Assembly (NCBI GenBank): GCA_010093485.1
Contig: MU001506.1
Location: 496,001 to 560,000, forward strand
Origin: Karstenula rhodostoma CBS 690.94
Lineage: Eukaryota; Ascomycota; Dothideomycetes; Pleosporales; Didymosphaeriaceae
Direction: 5' to 3'
DNA length: 64,000 nucleotides
Translations under genes and position numbers: made by a program
Notes under the pieces: model-generated
Databases searched by the model: none
Seen by the model: only the letters and a program-made list of their open reading frames with translations
What the model was told of the DNA's origin: nothing
Shown: positions 44,459 through 59,046 of the stretch, one piece after another
Layout of the letters: each line of letters starts with the position of its first letter
Position numbering within the stretch: the stretch's first letter is position 1

Positions 44459-47400
44459 CTACTCCTCTTCAGATTCCTCCTCGCTGCCCTCGCTTCCCTC
44501 GCTATCATCTTCATCGTCATCTTCTTCCTCATCAGCATCTCCCTGCAATCCGTAGTTCTCTTGAAAATCCACAAGTTGCTTGACGTTGATCTTGAAGCCG
44601 TCTTTCTCGAAGTTCTTCTTCAGATCCTGTACATGGTTAGAATGTTGGAGGAATGTGAAGGAGGAATGGGGGGAAGCTTACATCGACCATGTTGCCACCG
44701 CAAGTGATGACTAGATCCGTCTTCTCAGGATCGAAAACATTCGCGATAACATCAGTAAACGTCTTGCGCACGTCATCTTCTTTAACCTCGCGAACTTGGC
44801 CCAGCACCCATTCTGACCACTCTTTGCCAACGCGCTTCACCACCAGATCGATGAAGCTACCACGTGCCGCATCAACGATGGTGGCCTTGTCGTCGACGAA
44901 ATCTCGCACGATGCTGCTGATGGCGCCTTCGAGGGCCAATTTGTCGAGTTTGCGTGTTCCATTGCCGTATTCCTTGATGACCGTGCGCGCCTTCTCGTAC
45001 GCAGCGTACGAGTTCGGAGACTTGTAGATGCGGAACTTGAGGAGACCTGTTTGGATATCGCGCAAGAAGTTTGCACCATAGGCTAGACCGGTACCACGGA
45101 TGTCCTGCCACATAGGACCTTCCACGGCATCTAGGTATGCTAGGGCGACCATCAGAGCAGGCAGATCTGGGCTGGTATAAGAGTCGGGACCCTTGGACGT
45201 CAACATGGCAAAGGAAGAATCGATGGGCATAGGGATAACATAGTGGGTGCCGCCGGGGTTCATTCCGATATCTGAAAGCAGGGATTGGCGATCATCGATG
45301 GGGTTGACAGTGGGTTCCGGGCCCGGCTTGATAACATCGGTGAGGATCTTAAACGTAGACACGGGGTTGGGGAGAGTTTCGAAGTTGGCGATTGCTAGGA
45401 CACGAAGGTTGGAGAAGGTCAAGAGGTGCTTGCGCAAGGACTCAAGCTTATCGATCACTTGCTGGGGGTCGGCCTTGAGCTGCTTCAGGGTACGTTTCAG
45501 GTAGAGAGCCTTGACGAGAGTGCTGGTGGCGCGGGTGGAAGAAGCCTCCTTGTAGTGAATCATACGATCGACAGCATACAGCATGCTGTGGCCGTCACGC
45601 TTCTCGTCTGGCACGTCTGCGAGCATCTTCTTTACTGCTGCAATCAAGCGCTCGGTGTCGAAGATAGAGTTGACAAGAAGATCTGCGAGCCATTGGACAA
45701 CGTCTTTGAACTTGTCTGCCTCCGATACGAAGTGAATGTAAAGCATCTCGCCATTTCCAATGTCGTTGCCGCGGTCGAGGCTGTACTCAATCGTGTCTTT
45801 CTCAAGGTCAGTAATGACTTGCTCGAACTCAATGCGCTTGCCGTCGCGCGTGATCGGCGTGCCAAAGAAGTTGTTGAGATAGACGCCGAGCAACGGCTTC
45901 AGTTCAGTGGGCACGCCGGCTGTACCAATCACAAGCCCAAAGTGGACGAAGGACGTTGGGATCGACTCGTAATGAACAAATAGTGGGAGGCCGTTCTCAT
46001 CTTTGTCGATGATCTTCTGGATCTTGTTGTCGATGATGCCGAGCTTCTTTGCAAGTCCAGAACGCGCGGTCGTTGTCTCGAAGAAATGGATAGAGCTAGT
46101 GCTAGGGACCTTCAAGCTTTCCATCATTTCCAATGGGATTGGCTTGTCGTTCTCGGCTTTCGCCTTCTCCAGCTTCTCGGCCTTCTCTTTCAGGCCTGCC
46201 TCGCCGAGCTTCTCTTGTTGTGCCTTGACACGCTCGACTTCTTCGGACTTGATTTTCTCCGCAAGTGCTACGGAAGGTTTTCCGAGTAGAGAGACGTGAT
46301 GGGGCTCCACGATCCACTTCTTGATAAATGAGCGCCATTCTTCCTCACTCCACTCTTCGAGCTCGTCAAATACAGAGAGCGACTCAAGAGCCTCCCGAAG
46401 CTTTGAGCCATCACGCGGGCCGTAAGAATGGTCTTTGATGATGGGGTCTTTGAACTCGTCGTTGCCGATCTCTGAAGTGAACCTCACTTGGCGCTTGAAC
46501 CGGTGCAAGCAATCCTTGAGGTAAGCCAGATCTATCGGCTGAGATACGTGTTCCCGAAGAACTTCCCAGAAGCGTTTCTCGACCTCCTCGAGCTTCCCAG
46601 TAGCGACACTGGTCAATGTGAAGTGGATGACCGACTGTGTAAAGCTTCGGACATAGAAGTATACCATGCTGGTGAGATGCTCCTTCTCCGCAAGCTTGTT
46701 GACTAGCACCGAGACCGAGGAGCCAGCGAGGTACATGAGCACGGTATTAAGAGCTGTTTCAAGCTTCTCGTCCGTAGAGTCAGGTCCGATGAGAGCAATC
46801 TGAATCTCACCCGTGGACTCATCCTCCTCCGGGAACTCAACAGTCTCGACAGTCGTTTTAGAGAGTCCTGGCTCGAGTTTTGAATCAGACCAAGGCCGTT
46901 TGAAGGGAGCGGTGTACAAGGGCACGCTGTCTGCAATATCATCCTCGAACTTGTCCAGGATTGAGAGAAGGTCTGCGTGATCGACCTCACCAATGAGGAC
47001 CAAGCGGAGGTTCTTAGGCTGGTACATGTCGCGATGGAACTGGCGGATTCGTTCCGCGGTGAGGACCCGCAAATTCTCTACCCGCCCTCCGGTCTCATAA
47101 CGAAAGCCGTATTGCTCGGGGTACAGGATACGACGCATTTCCAGATCCATCAGATCGCCCTGCAAATTCTGGCGACCCTGCATCTCCGAGTACACAACAC
47201 TTGGACCATTAGCTTGTGCATCCAGGAGTCTACCAGGGCGCTTACCCGGCATCGTGCCCAGTGCCATCGATGTGGTGAACTTCGGTGTAGCATCCCTCAT
47301 CTGTGAGAGTAGGCACGACAAGATGGTCCAGATAAATCGGCAGAATCTGCGCGAAACCTTCCCAACCGGCTGTGGTCAAGGTGTAGACGGTTTCATCGAC

Positions 47401-47747
47401 GTCTGTCCAGGCGTTGGTGTCGGAATAAGCTCGTGTGGAAAGCTTGTCCAGAACACCTTTGAAAGGATATTTCCGTGAGCCCATGAAGCAGAGATGCTCC
47501 AGTGTGTGGGCTGCGGATGTCAGTAAATGCATATAGTAGGCTTTTGTCAGTACTCACGTGCTCCAGAGTCATCGTGGATCTCGGTAGCCAGTGCAAAGTA
47601 GCCGTATATCTTTGGCCCCTTCCTGTCAACCACCACGACGTTCATACCGGTGCGCTGCGACTCATACTGGGTGAACTCGGCCTCTGTGTAGTCGGCCTTG
47701 AATTGCTGAACCTTTTTGAACTTGGTTTCCTGCGCAACAGACCCCAT
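44459..47747 (-). CDS. M16-family metallopeptidase (inverzincin, YOL098C-like)
   Basis: A 1046-residue zinc peptidase of the pitrilysin/insulinase clan, four exons: 47747-47558, 47510-47246, 47199-44682, 44626-44459. The inverted zinc motif H65-T-L-E68-H69 lies in GAPHTLEHLCFMGS and spans the first exon junction. The third zinc ligand is expected in the downstream helix containing GVVYSEMQ. N-terminal sequence ADYTEAEFTQYESQRTGM is typical of the cytosolic YOL098C/Sdd3 and nematode C05D11.1 group. A helical charged linker (about 485-525) joins the two halves, and the protein ends in a run of about 28 mostly Glu/Asp/Ser residues. I start at MGSVAQETKF; the frame continues upstream to an ATG at 48011 with a hydrophobic leader-like stretch, so a targeted longer form cannot be excluded. 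Substrate unknown. Confidence 0.92.
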
Positions 47748-48555
47748 GTTGCCGAAGAGAAAAGGCTGTTGGTCTGTGTCGGAGTCGTAGAAGGAGCACT
47801 CCTCGTCAGTGCAGGAAAGTGCGTCTGTCTGATCTTCGAATACCGTTCCCGACGTCCAAGCTCCTTTGTACGATGCTGGGCTAGTGCTAACATTGTTCTC
47901 TGTCAGTTCCCGGATTGAGGGGCGAGGTTCTTCGCGTAAATGTGCGGCAAAACACCCCGACAGCTGCGCCGCCGAAACAACAACGCAGAGTGCGTTGTGA
48001 AAGACGCGCATCGGAGGCCTGTCGAAGGAAGCCACTCAGCTGGCACGGAGGCGAATGATGCCGCTTCATGAGCTGAGTGTCTATGCGGGGACGAGAATGG
48101 GAATGTGCAATGCAGGGCAGATGCTTACCAGTCTGGTAACGTTGCCTAAAGGCAGAGAAGGCCTCCCAAGGTGCAGCCCCGGTCGTGGGTATGGAGGTGC
48201 AGACTATAAGTGTACGTTCCCGAAGATGCCAAACGCGTAACAGCGCACTGCGCAGACGGAGGCGGTGTGCTGGGTGGATATGATTGGCAAGCAGGGGGGA
48301 AGGGAAGTGAAGGGAGAATCGTATCCCGATTGGACTTGTCAAGGAACGTCGTAGCTGACTTCTCCCGACGAACAGCTCTGCTGCTCTTGACGATAGCGGG
48401 GTGGCGGGGTTTGGTAGGGCTCTCGCACGGCCCACTCGATTTGCAGGGAGGGTATGCGCCACGAATCAACATTGCGTAGGTACAAAACACGTCAACGCCT
48501 CCGTTGATCGCCATGTTCCTCCTGTAAACGACATGGTCGAACGCCGATAGCTCCC
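47748..48555. other. Divergent promoter region between M16 peptidase and ZW10-like gene
   Basis: About 800 bp. The minus frame 47748-48011 is an open upstream extension of the peptidase. ORF 48146-49012 (-) overlaps the next gene and is a shadow. Nothing else recognised. Confidence 0.45.
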
Positions 48556-51208
48556 ATGTCTTCGCCAGTCTCTGACCAGGAGCTTGGGGACGCCCTCCTC
48601 CACTCTGTCCAGCATGGCGCTTTCCCGCAGTCGGAGCGTGTATCCTCTGCGCCCGTGGCATCTGCAGCTCTTCCGAAGCTTCGACAGACCCTAGAGAAGG
48701 CGAGGGACGACACAAAGGTACGAATCTCCTTCGCAAGTGCGTGCGCATCTTTGCGGAGACAGCTAACGCCATCCCCAGGAGCAAATTCGCCAAATCTCGC
48801 GCGAAGCCGCCTCTGACGTTGACGGATGGATGACCCAAGCCCGCAAGCTCCAAGCCGATATCAAGCGCTCTCAAGAGACCGCAAAGGAAATTGTACAGCA
48901 GGCAGATTCTGGCAAACAGAAGACCGCCAAAGTCCAGGACGCCGCCACCAAAGTCAGCTTCCTGCATTCCGAGATCGCATACAACGAGAGCCTGGTGCAA
49001 GTTGTGGAGCAACTCCGAGACATCTCCACTCTGCTAGAGTCAGCTCAGGATGCCGCAGTCCACAGCCACATTCTGCACGCCCTCGAGAGGCTGGAGGATG
49101 CCGATGGCGCCTTCAAGAGGTTGGGGCCGTTCGAGACTACCCGAGTGGTCGGTCTGCTGAAGACAAGATCAGGCCAGCTGAGGTCGGCAATTGTAGAAAA
49201 CGTTACCGAGACATGGCACAGTCTGCTTTTGGTCAACACCGCAGAGCGGAAAATCACACTGAGAGAAGAAGTTGAGCGGGAGGGTGGCGAGAGCGGCATG
49301 AGCATCGGCACATTGGTCGAAGCACTGACAAGACTGGGACTGCTCGACAACTTCATCGCGCGTCTCAGCCGAGACTTGGACAACGTTATCGTGCAGCCAC
49401 GGCTAGCCATTGGCCCCGGCCAAGTCGCGTCCGCATTAACAATATACGGCAACGATATCCAAGCTGCAGGACAAGTAAGCGACATGAGCGTCCAAGCCGC
49501 ACTGGAAGATATCCAATCGATATCCGAGTACCTGAGTACGCGCATGCCTCCCGAAGTCGCCGTTCCGCTGTCCGAGAAGCTACTACCAGTCATCGCCAAC
49601 CGACTAATCTCAAACTGGTTACTACCTGCTATACCATTATCTACAAAAGGCATCCTAGACTTCCAAGAGACACTCTCGCTCGTACTTGGGCTTGTCGAGT
49701 CCTTCGATGAGCTCGGCTGGAGCGGGCAGCAATGCTTGACTGAATGGGTAGACAAGTCCGCCGAGAAATGGCTTGCTCGGCAGAAAGAAGCTGCGATAGC
49801 TCAGGTACAGCGCATTCTCCCAAAACGGGTACAAGAGAAGAAGACGGTGGAGCGCGTCGAGACCCAGGTCCTATCCAAGGGAGACGCTATGCTCAGCGGG
49901 CATGAAGAGCACGATGAAGACTGGGGTGCCGATTGGGGAGATGAAGATGTGCCAGCAGAAGAGCCAGCGAGCAAAACCGAGCAGCATAAGAGTGAGCCGG
50001 TAGAAGAGGAGGACATCAGCGCGTGGGGCATAGATGAGGACGAGCCACAAGAGCCACAGAAGGAGAATGCAGAACCGAAGCCAGAAGCGCACAGCGAAGA
50101 GGATGCCGAAGATTGGGGCGCAGATTGGGGTGACGAGGAAGAGCAGAAGCAGGCCTCATCGGAGCCTACTGCTCCATCCCCCTCAGAGCCCAAGGCCAAC
50201 GGGCAGGCCGCCAAATCGGAGAAGCCTTCGAAAGAGCGAGAGATGACATTGCGGGAGACATACACCGTAACGGCCATTCCCGACTCCATCATCGAGCTGA
50301 TTCTCCAAGCCGTCACGGACGTCGGCACCCTCAATACCCCGGACCTCGTCGGCACCACCATCGCGCCCGCCAGCGGTGGTCTCTTCGACATCCCCAGTCT
50401 CCTACTCGCCATGTACCGCGCTACAGCAGCGACCCACTACTCACGGGACATCGCCGCCAACATGCTCATCTACAACGACTGCACGCGGCTCTCAGACCGC
50501 CTCCACGCCTTCCTCGCCGAGCACGCAGAAAAAGACGGCTCTTCCTCGCTACAACCGCACCTCCAGCCCTCAGTCCGCCTCAAGCCGCGGCTCTCGCAGG
50601 ACATCAAAGCCCTCGAGGGCTTCGGCAAGCGCGCGTACGGCCGCGAAATGGAGTCCCAACGCACCATCATCCGCGACCACCTCGACGCAGCGCAGGGCTT
50701 CTTGAGCTGCACCAAGCAGCCCTTCGCCGCCGAGTGCGACAACGCCATCGCCATGGCCATCGACCGCATCGCCGACGTCAAAACCGCCTGGAACCCCGTC
50801 CTCTCGCACTCTGCGCTCCTCCAGTCCCTGGGCTCCCTCGTCTCCACCGCCCTCGCCAAATTCATCGCCGACATCGAAGACATGCCCGACATCGCAGAGG
50901 ACGAATCCAAGAAACTCCGCGGCTATTGCCTCAGCCTGTCGTCGCTGTCTGCGCTGTTCATCACCGACGACGCTGACGGCCACCAGAGAGATATGACGAG
51001 TGTGTATACGCCGAATTGGTTCAAGTTCCAGTATCTGAGCGAGATTCTGGACTCCAGTCTCGCGGATATAAAGTACATGTGGACGGATGGGGAGCTGAGG
51101 CTTGAGATGGAGGTCGACGAGGTGCTGGATTTGATTAGGGCGTTGTTTGCTGAGAGCGAGTATAGGAGGAAGGCGGTTGCGGATATTAGGAGGGTGGGGA
51201 GGCGGTGA
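48556..51208 (+). CDS. ZW10/Dsl1-type vesicle tethering subunit
   Basis: An 863-residue protein in two exons (48556-48717, 48779-51208; 61-nt intron). It resembles fungal proteins annotated as centromere/kinetochore ZW10, the equivalent of yeast Dsl1, which tethers COPI vesicles at the ER together with Tip20/RINT1 and Sec39/NAG. The N-terminal 300 residues are helical with coiled-coil character (REAASDVDGWMTQARKLQ). From about residue 430 to 505 there is a disordered acidic segment carrying DEDWGADWGDED, SAWGIDEDE and AEDWGADWGDEEE. The C-terminal helical bundle (about 540-863) contains PDSIIELILQAVTDVG and ends with basic residues. The acidic tryptophan motifs match the kind of COPI-binding lasso described in yeast Dsl1. 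A kinetochore role in fungi is doubtful. Confidence 0.85.
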
Positions 51209-51656
51209 GCGAAGATGGGATGGGACGGGGGTTTCTGCACGTATAGCTAGCTGGGTTATCCTGGTGTCGAGTGCGACTTGATGCGAATGAGATGATGACT
51301 TGATGGGACGCTTTCTCCGAAATGGAGTGGGGGTTTGAACGCGGTGCTAGATGATTTTCTTAGGTCGGCCAGCTGAGTGATGTGCATAGTGGTACTGCGG
51401 TACCGTGGACGTGAAGCAGCGAGAAGCGTGAGTCAGTGCACGCATGTCAACGAGGTTTTTTTTATAAATGATAGAGCAACATGCCGGAACGAGAAGTATC
51501 ATAGATTACACCGAATATCAACGGAGTTTCTTATACATGATAGAACATGCCGCACGATATTTATCATAGATTGCACCGGATATCAATATATGTGTTAAAC
51601 GCTCAAAGAAACGAAGTAACCAGACCCACGTACATCTCTCCACATGTACTCATAAC
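51209..51656. other. Convergent intergenic gap with short direct repeat
   Basis: About 450 bp between two gene ends. It contains an imperfect duplicate at 51462-51520 and 51531-51588 (listed separately). Confidence 0.5.
51462..51588. repeat. Imperfect direct repeat, about 69-bp period
   Basis: Two copies share TTATANATGATAGA, ACATGCCG, ATCATAGATT and CACCG(A/G)ATATCAA in the same order. They lie in the shared 3' region of the ZW10-like and lipase genes. Function unknown; it may be a 3' UTR duplication. Confidence 0.6.
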
Positions 51657-52885
51657 TCATAGCTCATCAATGTCCTGCACGTCCCCCTCGTCGTCACCGT
51701 CCCCGTCCCCATGCTTCGGATACTTCCGATACCAGTCCTTCGGATCGCCCCCCGGCACGCACAGCCCCAGGCGCCAGAAATAATCGCGATGCGCGAAAAA
51801 CAGCTCCCAGAACTTGAAGCGGGCGGGGATTCCCCAGCTGGGGGCCTCGGCGTCCGTCCCCGCAATGCACGTCGCGTCCTCGTCGCCGGCGCAGTGGCGA
51901 ATATCTTCCTCGGCGAAGGGGAGATCTGGCTTCGAGATGAAGAGCTCCTCGCTGTGCATCGTGTAGCCCCACTCTGCGAGGGGGAGGAGGGGAACGGGGT
52001 CGGCGTGGTGGGTGACGCGGTGGTACGAGTTGGTCTCGCGGTTGGTAGTGATGTTGAAGCGGGAGTTGATGTAGGACATCAGGGCGGCGTTGCCGATGCG
52101 TGGCTCGCCGAAGGTCGTGATGCGGGGGTGCCAGCCGCGGGCGCGGAGGTCGAGGGCTGCGAGGGCGGCGACGGCGCCGCCGAGGGAGTGGCCTACGAGG
52201 ACGATGTCGTAGGTCGGGTGGGTGTTGATGGCTTCGGTGAGCTGGGGGAGGATGGCTTTGCGCGTGTTCAGCCAGGAGGTGTAGAAGCCGGTGTGGACGG
52301 TGCAGTTGGTGCACTTTGGGGGGTCGGCGGGTGGCGGGTCATTGTCAGGGGTGGTAGGAGGGGCGTTTGGAGCGAGGAAGTCGGAGGTGGAGCCGTCGTC
52401 GTCGTCGCCGGGGTAGGGGACATATTCCTGCGGGATGGTGGAGAGGTCGATGATGGTGTTGGCGAGGGAGTAGGTGCCGCGGAAGGCCAGGATGATGCGC
52501 GGGTGCGAGGGCGGGTGCGAGAGCGCGATGTAACCGCAAGAGTCGCTGAAGAGAGGGCCCGTGTTCCACGCCTACAGTGTGTTAGCTGTACGGCCTTGCG
52601 ATGCGTTCCCGGGGAGGTGCGTACGGTGACCAGCTCGAAGTCCTTGAAGTCCTCGTCGCCGCAGTGGCTGGCGCAGCTGAAGGGCTTCTGTATGCCGAGC
52701 CCGGCGGTGCCCACGCAGTACGAGATGTCGACTATGCGGGCCAGCTCCTCGAGCTCGAAGAAGAGCTCGCGGGTGATGGTGTCATTGGTGCGCGGGGAGG
52801 GATTTGTCTGCGCAAGCACCACTCCGCTACGAATAACGAAGACAAGACACAGCACGCGAAGTAGGAGGCCGGAAGCGCTGCCCAT
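51657..52885 (-). CDS. Secreted class 3 lipase
   Basis: A 391-residue alpha/beta-hydrolase of the fungal class 3 (feruloyl esterase/triacylglycerol lipase) family. Exons 52885-52625 and 52571-51657, 53-nt intron. The signal peptide is MGSASGLLLRVLCLVFVIRS followed by GVVLAQ. The nucleophile elbow GHSLGG is in YDIVLVGHSLGGAVAALAAL. The catalytic Asp is probably in HHADPVPLLP and the His in YTMHSEELFI. The oxyanion-strand motif ILAFRGTYS precedes the elbow. An Asp/Pro-rich insert (PGDDDDGSTSDF to PPPADPP) separates the two, and the C-terminus ends in acidic repeats plus a DEL tail. The final DEL resembles, but is not, an HDEL retention signal. Substrate (triglyceride, phospholipid or feruloyl ester) is not determined. 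Confidence 0.92.
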
Positions 52886-53423
52886 TGAGTAGGTCGTCTC
52901 ACATGTTCCTTGGGTATAGCACGTAGGGATTAGAGGAGTGGAATCGTAACCGTATGTAATCGTAACCGTAATCGTAATCGTTCGAGGCAGGGGGTGGGTG
53001 AATGGATGGTGAGGTCACACATGGACCACGCTACCCGGGCGTGACGGTGGCATTCATCCGTCCGGGGAAGCAGGCAGGCTAAACCCGAAGCAGAGATGGC
53101 AGTGGCGTGGTCGCGCTTTCCGCCCAGTGTTGGCGCCAAGGGACTCCTATGATGTCACTCCGCCATGAACGGCAGGATGATGGATGGGAGCCAGTGCGCT
53201 GCTCGTCGTCTATCATGTCATAATACGCTCGCATGCAACCTGCTTACCACAACACACCCAGCATCCCCTAGCACCACTCCTGCAGCCCACGCGTCTGCTG
53301 ATAAGAGAAGACGGCTTCCGCAGTTCCCGGAGTCAAGGCTTTTATCCCGACAAGCTCGACCCTGCAGAGCTATCACGATACGACACCGTCCCTCCGCTAC
53401 GCCTTGAGAGAGAACGCAACGAC
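52886..53423. other. Divergent promoter region
   Basis: About 540 bp, including a GTAATCGTAACCGTAATC-type short repeat around 52947-52982. The frame of the next gene is open back to 53184 with an ATG, but that leader is not protein-like. Confidence 0.45.
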
Positions 53424-54738
53424 ATGTCAAGCACACAACAAACGGCATCCACGGAGCCACTGAGGCCGCACGCCCCGATGCTGCCTGAGGTGGCCGTCGA
53501 GCCGCCCTCGCCGCATCAAAGTCCGCAGAGGGAAAGAACAGTCGACGGCATGAGCCCTGCCGGCCACCAACCCACGCAACCTGCCACCCACCCTTCGCTA
53601 CAGATCCCCGGAATTGCCGTTGCAAACGCAGATGGCACCTCCGACGAGCGCGGCCGCTCCACCGACGCCCGGCCGACAAATGGTGCTGCCACGCCCAACG
53701 GCAATCTCAGCGCCAGCGCGAATGTCTCACGCGCGCCCTCGCCGAACCCCTCGGCTCTCTACCCGCACACGCAGGTCGTGTTCGAAGACCCCGACTTCGC
53801 GACGCCGCCACCGCTCAACTACAGCCTGCGGCCGCGCAAGAAGAGCATTTTCTGGTTCTGGTTCCTGATCTTCCTCGATTGCGTGTGCATGCCCATCGGC
53901 CTGTACTTTGGCATGTGGTATGGCCTCACGCGGGACCAACTCAGCGCGAATGCCGTCTTCAGTATTAGCACGGCGCTGCTGGGTACAGTCAGTATCGTCG
54001 AATATTTCATCCGCTTCAACAGGCTCTGGAGGAAGAACTCCAACTGCAGGGTCATTGGCGCGAAGAGGTTCTACGTAGGTCATTCTGAAGCTCAACACGC
54101 ATTGATTCGGTGCTAACGATATCGACAGCTCGACTGGTTCCACTGGAACCTCTCCGTCGGCTGGTTCTTCGTCATGATCGAGCTCATCGCCGGCACCTGT
54201 CCGCACGACCCGCCGATCCGCGTGCTCGCCATCCCAGCTGCCACCATGCTCTTCGCCATTGGCGTCGAGCTCCTCCTCGTCGACATCCTCCGCATCTTCG
54301 GTGTCCGCGCCCCCTGCCGCATCTCCTCTCTGCCCATGGGCGCTCCGCTGCGCCCGGGTATCTACGCCTACATCGAAGACATCTGTGCCGTGGACGGCAG
54401 CGGCGGCACCGAATTCCGACAGCGCCTGAACCTGCGGTACCAGTCCAGCAAGGCGTTCAGAGAGATGCTGCACCGCTTGACGCTGTTCTGGGCCATCGGC
54501 GCGATTGTATGCTCCGCGGTCACGGTAGCCATCGTGTTCACTATCCAGCGCGATGCCGCTTATATCGTAAGTTCATTATGCCACTCCCCATTCAAAATAC
54601 AATACTAATCGGCGACAGGTCGGCTGGGTTCTCCCCTTCCTCTGGGCCGGCGTCTGGACCGCCATCACCATCCCCTGGGTGAAGCACAGCCTAGCGCACG
54701 AATACGAGCAGTGGACGACGGCAAAGTGGAAGGCGTAA
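53424..54738 (+). CDS. Multispanning membrane protein, unknown function
   Basis: A 402-residue protein in three exons (53424-54074, 54129-54566, 54619-54738). The first 135 residues are disordered (Pro/Ser/Thr-rich). Then come about seven hydrophobic segments: SIFWFWFLIFLDCVCMPIGL; ANAVFSISTALLGTVSIVEY; WNLSVGWFFVMIELIAGT; VLAIPAATMLFAIGVELLLV; LFWAIGAIVCSAVTVAIVFT; and GWVLPFLWAGVWTAITIPWV, which begins the last exon. An even or odd count of spans is not certain. Introns fall at the ends of hydrophobic blocks. I do not recognise the family; seven-helix GPCR-like or transporter-like topologies are possible. The start chosen is MSSTQQTAS. An alternative upstream ATG at 53184 would add 80 residues of low plausibility. 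Confidence 0.82.
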
Positions 54739-57115
54739 GAGTTGAAATGAATTGTTCCTATCGTCATCTCGTCGCAATTTTCTTATTTCACTCTGTACTA
54801 TAGCCGACCTTGTGCATGGCGGCGGCGTTTGATGAGAAGGGTGATAAAACCCAATTCGATCTGGGAGGGTAAACAAGATGATATATACCACTTATAGGCG
54901 CGAAAAATGAACAGGCGTCTGGGTTGAGAAAAGTGAATCAACACCATTAATTTGAAACGATTATACACTGCTGCGATGCTTCGATGTACACTGCGCTCGT
55001 CGTCGTGCTCTCGTATGGACTTCCCCCATCCATTCTTCTGAACGCAAATACTTACAGCTAAACGTAAAAACTCTTCACCCATTTCAACCTGTTTTCGAAA
55101 ATTGCGATGCCCACAATCCCATCTATGTGCTGAACCTTATTACGCGGCTGCGCCCTGCTCAGCGGGGGGCCCCAAGCCGTCCCAAGCCGCGAGATGACGA
55201 AGGTCAAGCGATGGATCTGCACTCGGCAGCCCGCAACAAGCGGGGCGGGCGGGAGCGAAGTGGGTGCGAAGTGGGTGGACCGAGGCAAGTGAGTGGTTTG
55301 GAATTTGGATTGGAATTGGAATTTGTCCACGAGTTATATACGTGCAATTGTGTTGATGGAGTTTCGGGTGGTGGGTTGTGCTTCGAAAAAGGTTGGTGAG
55401 GAGGTATGCTTTTTCGTGAATCTCTGGTTCTGGTATTATGTGTAGGATAGAGATGAGATGTAAGGGGGAATTGACTGTCTTGTCCTTTCCCGTAGTGTGT
55501 TTGTTCGCGTGTTCTTGGGGTTACGTGGCGATGGTTGTAGCGGCTCTTTTTTCGAGGTTGATAGTAGTGCTTGAAGGAAGTCTACCAGGGCTCGACGCCG
55601 AGGTTGTGCAGAGTAGACTGGGTGTGAAGGAATATTTGAGATGGCGGTGGTGGGGGCTGGGTAGGAAGTCATACGCATTTTCACCATGGTTGAGCTGTGT
55701 GGTGGGGATGTGGAGGTGGGGGTATGTGGTATATTTAGGGTGTGTTGTTCTTGTTCGTGTCTTGTTATAGATAAGATGTCATGCTTTTTAGTAGTTTATA
55801 AACGTCTCTTGTGGTGGCTTCTTCTCCTGCTCGAAGATGCAAGGGATGTGAAGATAGGCTCGAGGCAGTGAAGAGCGAAGGTGAAGAGACGGATGTCCTT
55901 GACCTACAGGGTTAGCGTGTGATTTGCTCCCAGGAGGGTAATGTAAAGGCTAAATGCGACGTTCGCATTTCGTTGGTGGACAGTGCGAATCCCCGAACGG
56001 AATCTAGGAGACATAAATCAATTTCTTGTGCGTGCAGCATTGAAAGATAATCACAACGGGAGGTGGATTTTATATATATCATGAAGAAAACGAAAGGAAG
56101 ATCTGGAGACGATGCTGGAATGGTAAACTCTGACGGTTCCTTCTTCTCAATCACCCTCAAAGCTACCTCTACCTCCATCGAAATCGTCGAAGCGCTGCTG
56201 CGCAGAGGGTGAGAACAGTACCCAGCAGCCGGAGATGAAGCGACCACCAATGTGGACAGAATAAGCCTAGTCGACTAGTACGATCGGATTGGACAGGGCC
56301 AGACAAGAAGGTGAGGATAAGGATGATTCGGATACAAAGAACTTCTGGAAGGTTGACCGCTCACTTAATAAGGTAAGTGTAAATGAAGTTCCGATCAGCT
56401 ACGTTCGCGTTCTCGCCAGCGAGGATTTGAAGGGCTCGGCTGGGGTAACGCACCTTTTATCCATGCACGACTACGCTCCCGCTATCGAAAAGCCTACATG
56501 CGCCTACATTCATAATTACAGCGGTGCTGACGCTAAGAACATACTTTGAGTGTTCCTCCTCCAGAACTAGGCCTCCTAATTTTTTATATCTCGTGTAGAG
56601 AGATCAGTTTCTCGAATTGGGATATATATATCTCATGGATCCAACTCTCCAAATCTTTTCGTATCAGAACTTACGGCATCTCTCCAGCGGCTTTGTAGAA
56701 TCAATTCTCAAACGACCTATAGTACTTCACGTGCATCACACCGCAAATTTCATCGCTTCCAACCTGTCTGGTTCGAAGTCCACTCTGATATCACAACTTC
56801 CACCGAGATCATTAAGTACGGCCACAGACCAAGCTAAGAAGGGATTTGGTTCTTATCTCAGCAAAACACGCGCTCTTGAACCCGTTTCTCTGGAGTCTTA
56901 CTCGATGAGAAACTTGAATCAAGCAATGTAAAGCCTTCGCGAAGTATGGGAGAAGACGAGCCATTGTCCTCGGTGTGAATCACAGACATGGAACACTCTT
57001 CGTATAAACTTTACTATACGTCGTGATGATTGCAGTCTAGCACTGGGTATGCTCTCTCCCTCATCAACGCCATCTCGCTCTCCAAAACGAACCCTCCAAT
57101 TCCTATCCCCCACCC
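54739..57115. other. Gene-poor stretch
   Basis: About 2.4 kb. Open frames at 55438-55770, 56289-56549 and 56617-56931 lack domains and codon-like composition. It should include the terminators of the membrane protein and of the alpha-glucosidase. Confidence 0.4.

Positions 57116-59046
<1,931 letters not shown>

Noticed and set aside
48146..49012. 288-codon minus-strand frame between the peptidase and the ZW10-like gene
   Set aside because: It overlaps the first two exons of the ZW10-like gene antisense, uses a non-conserved composition and has no domain.
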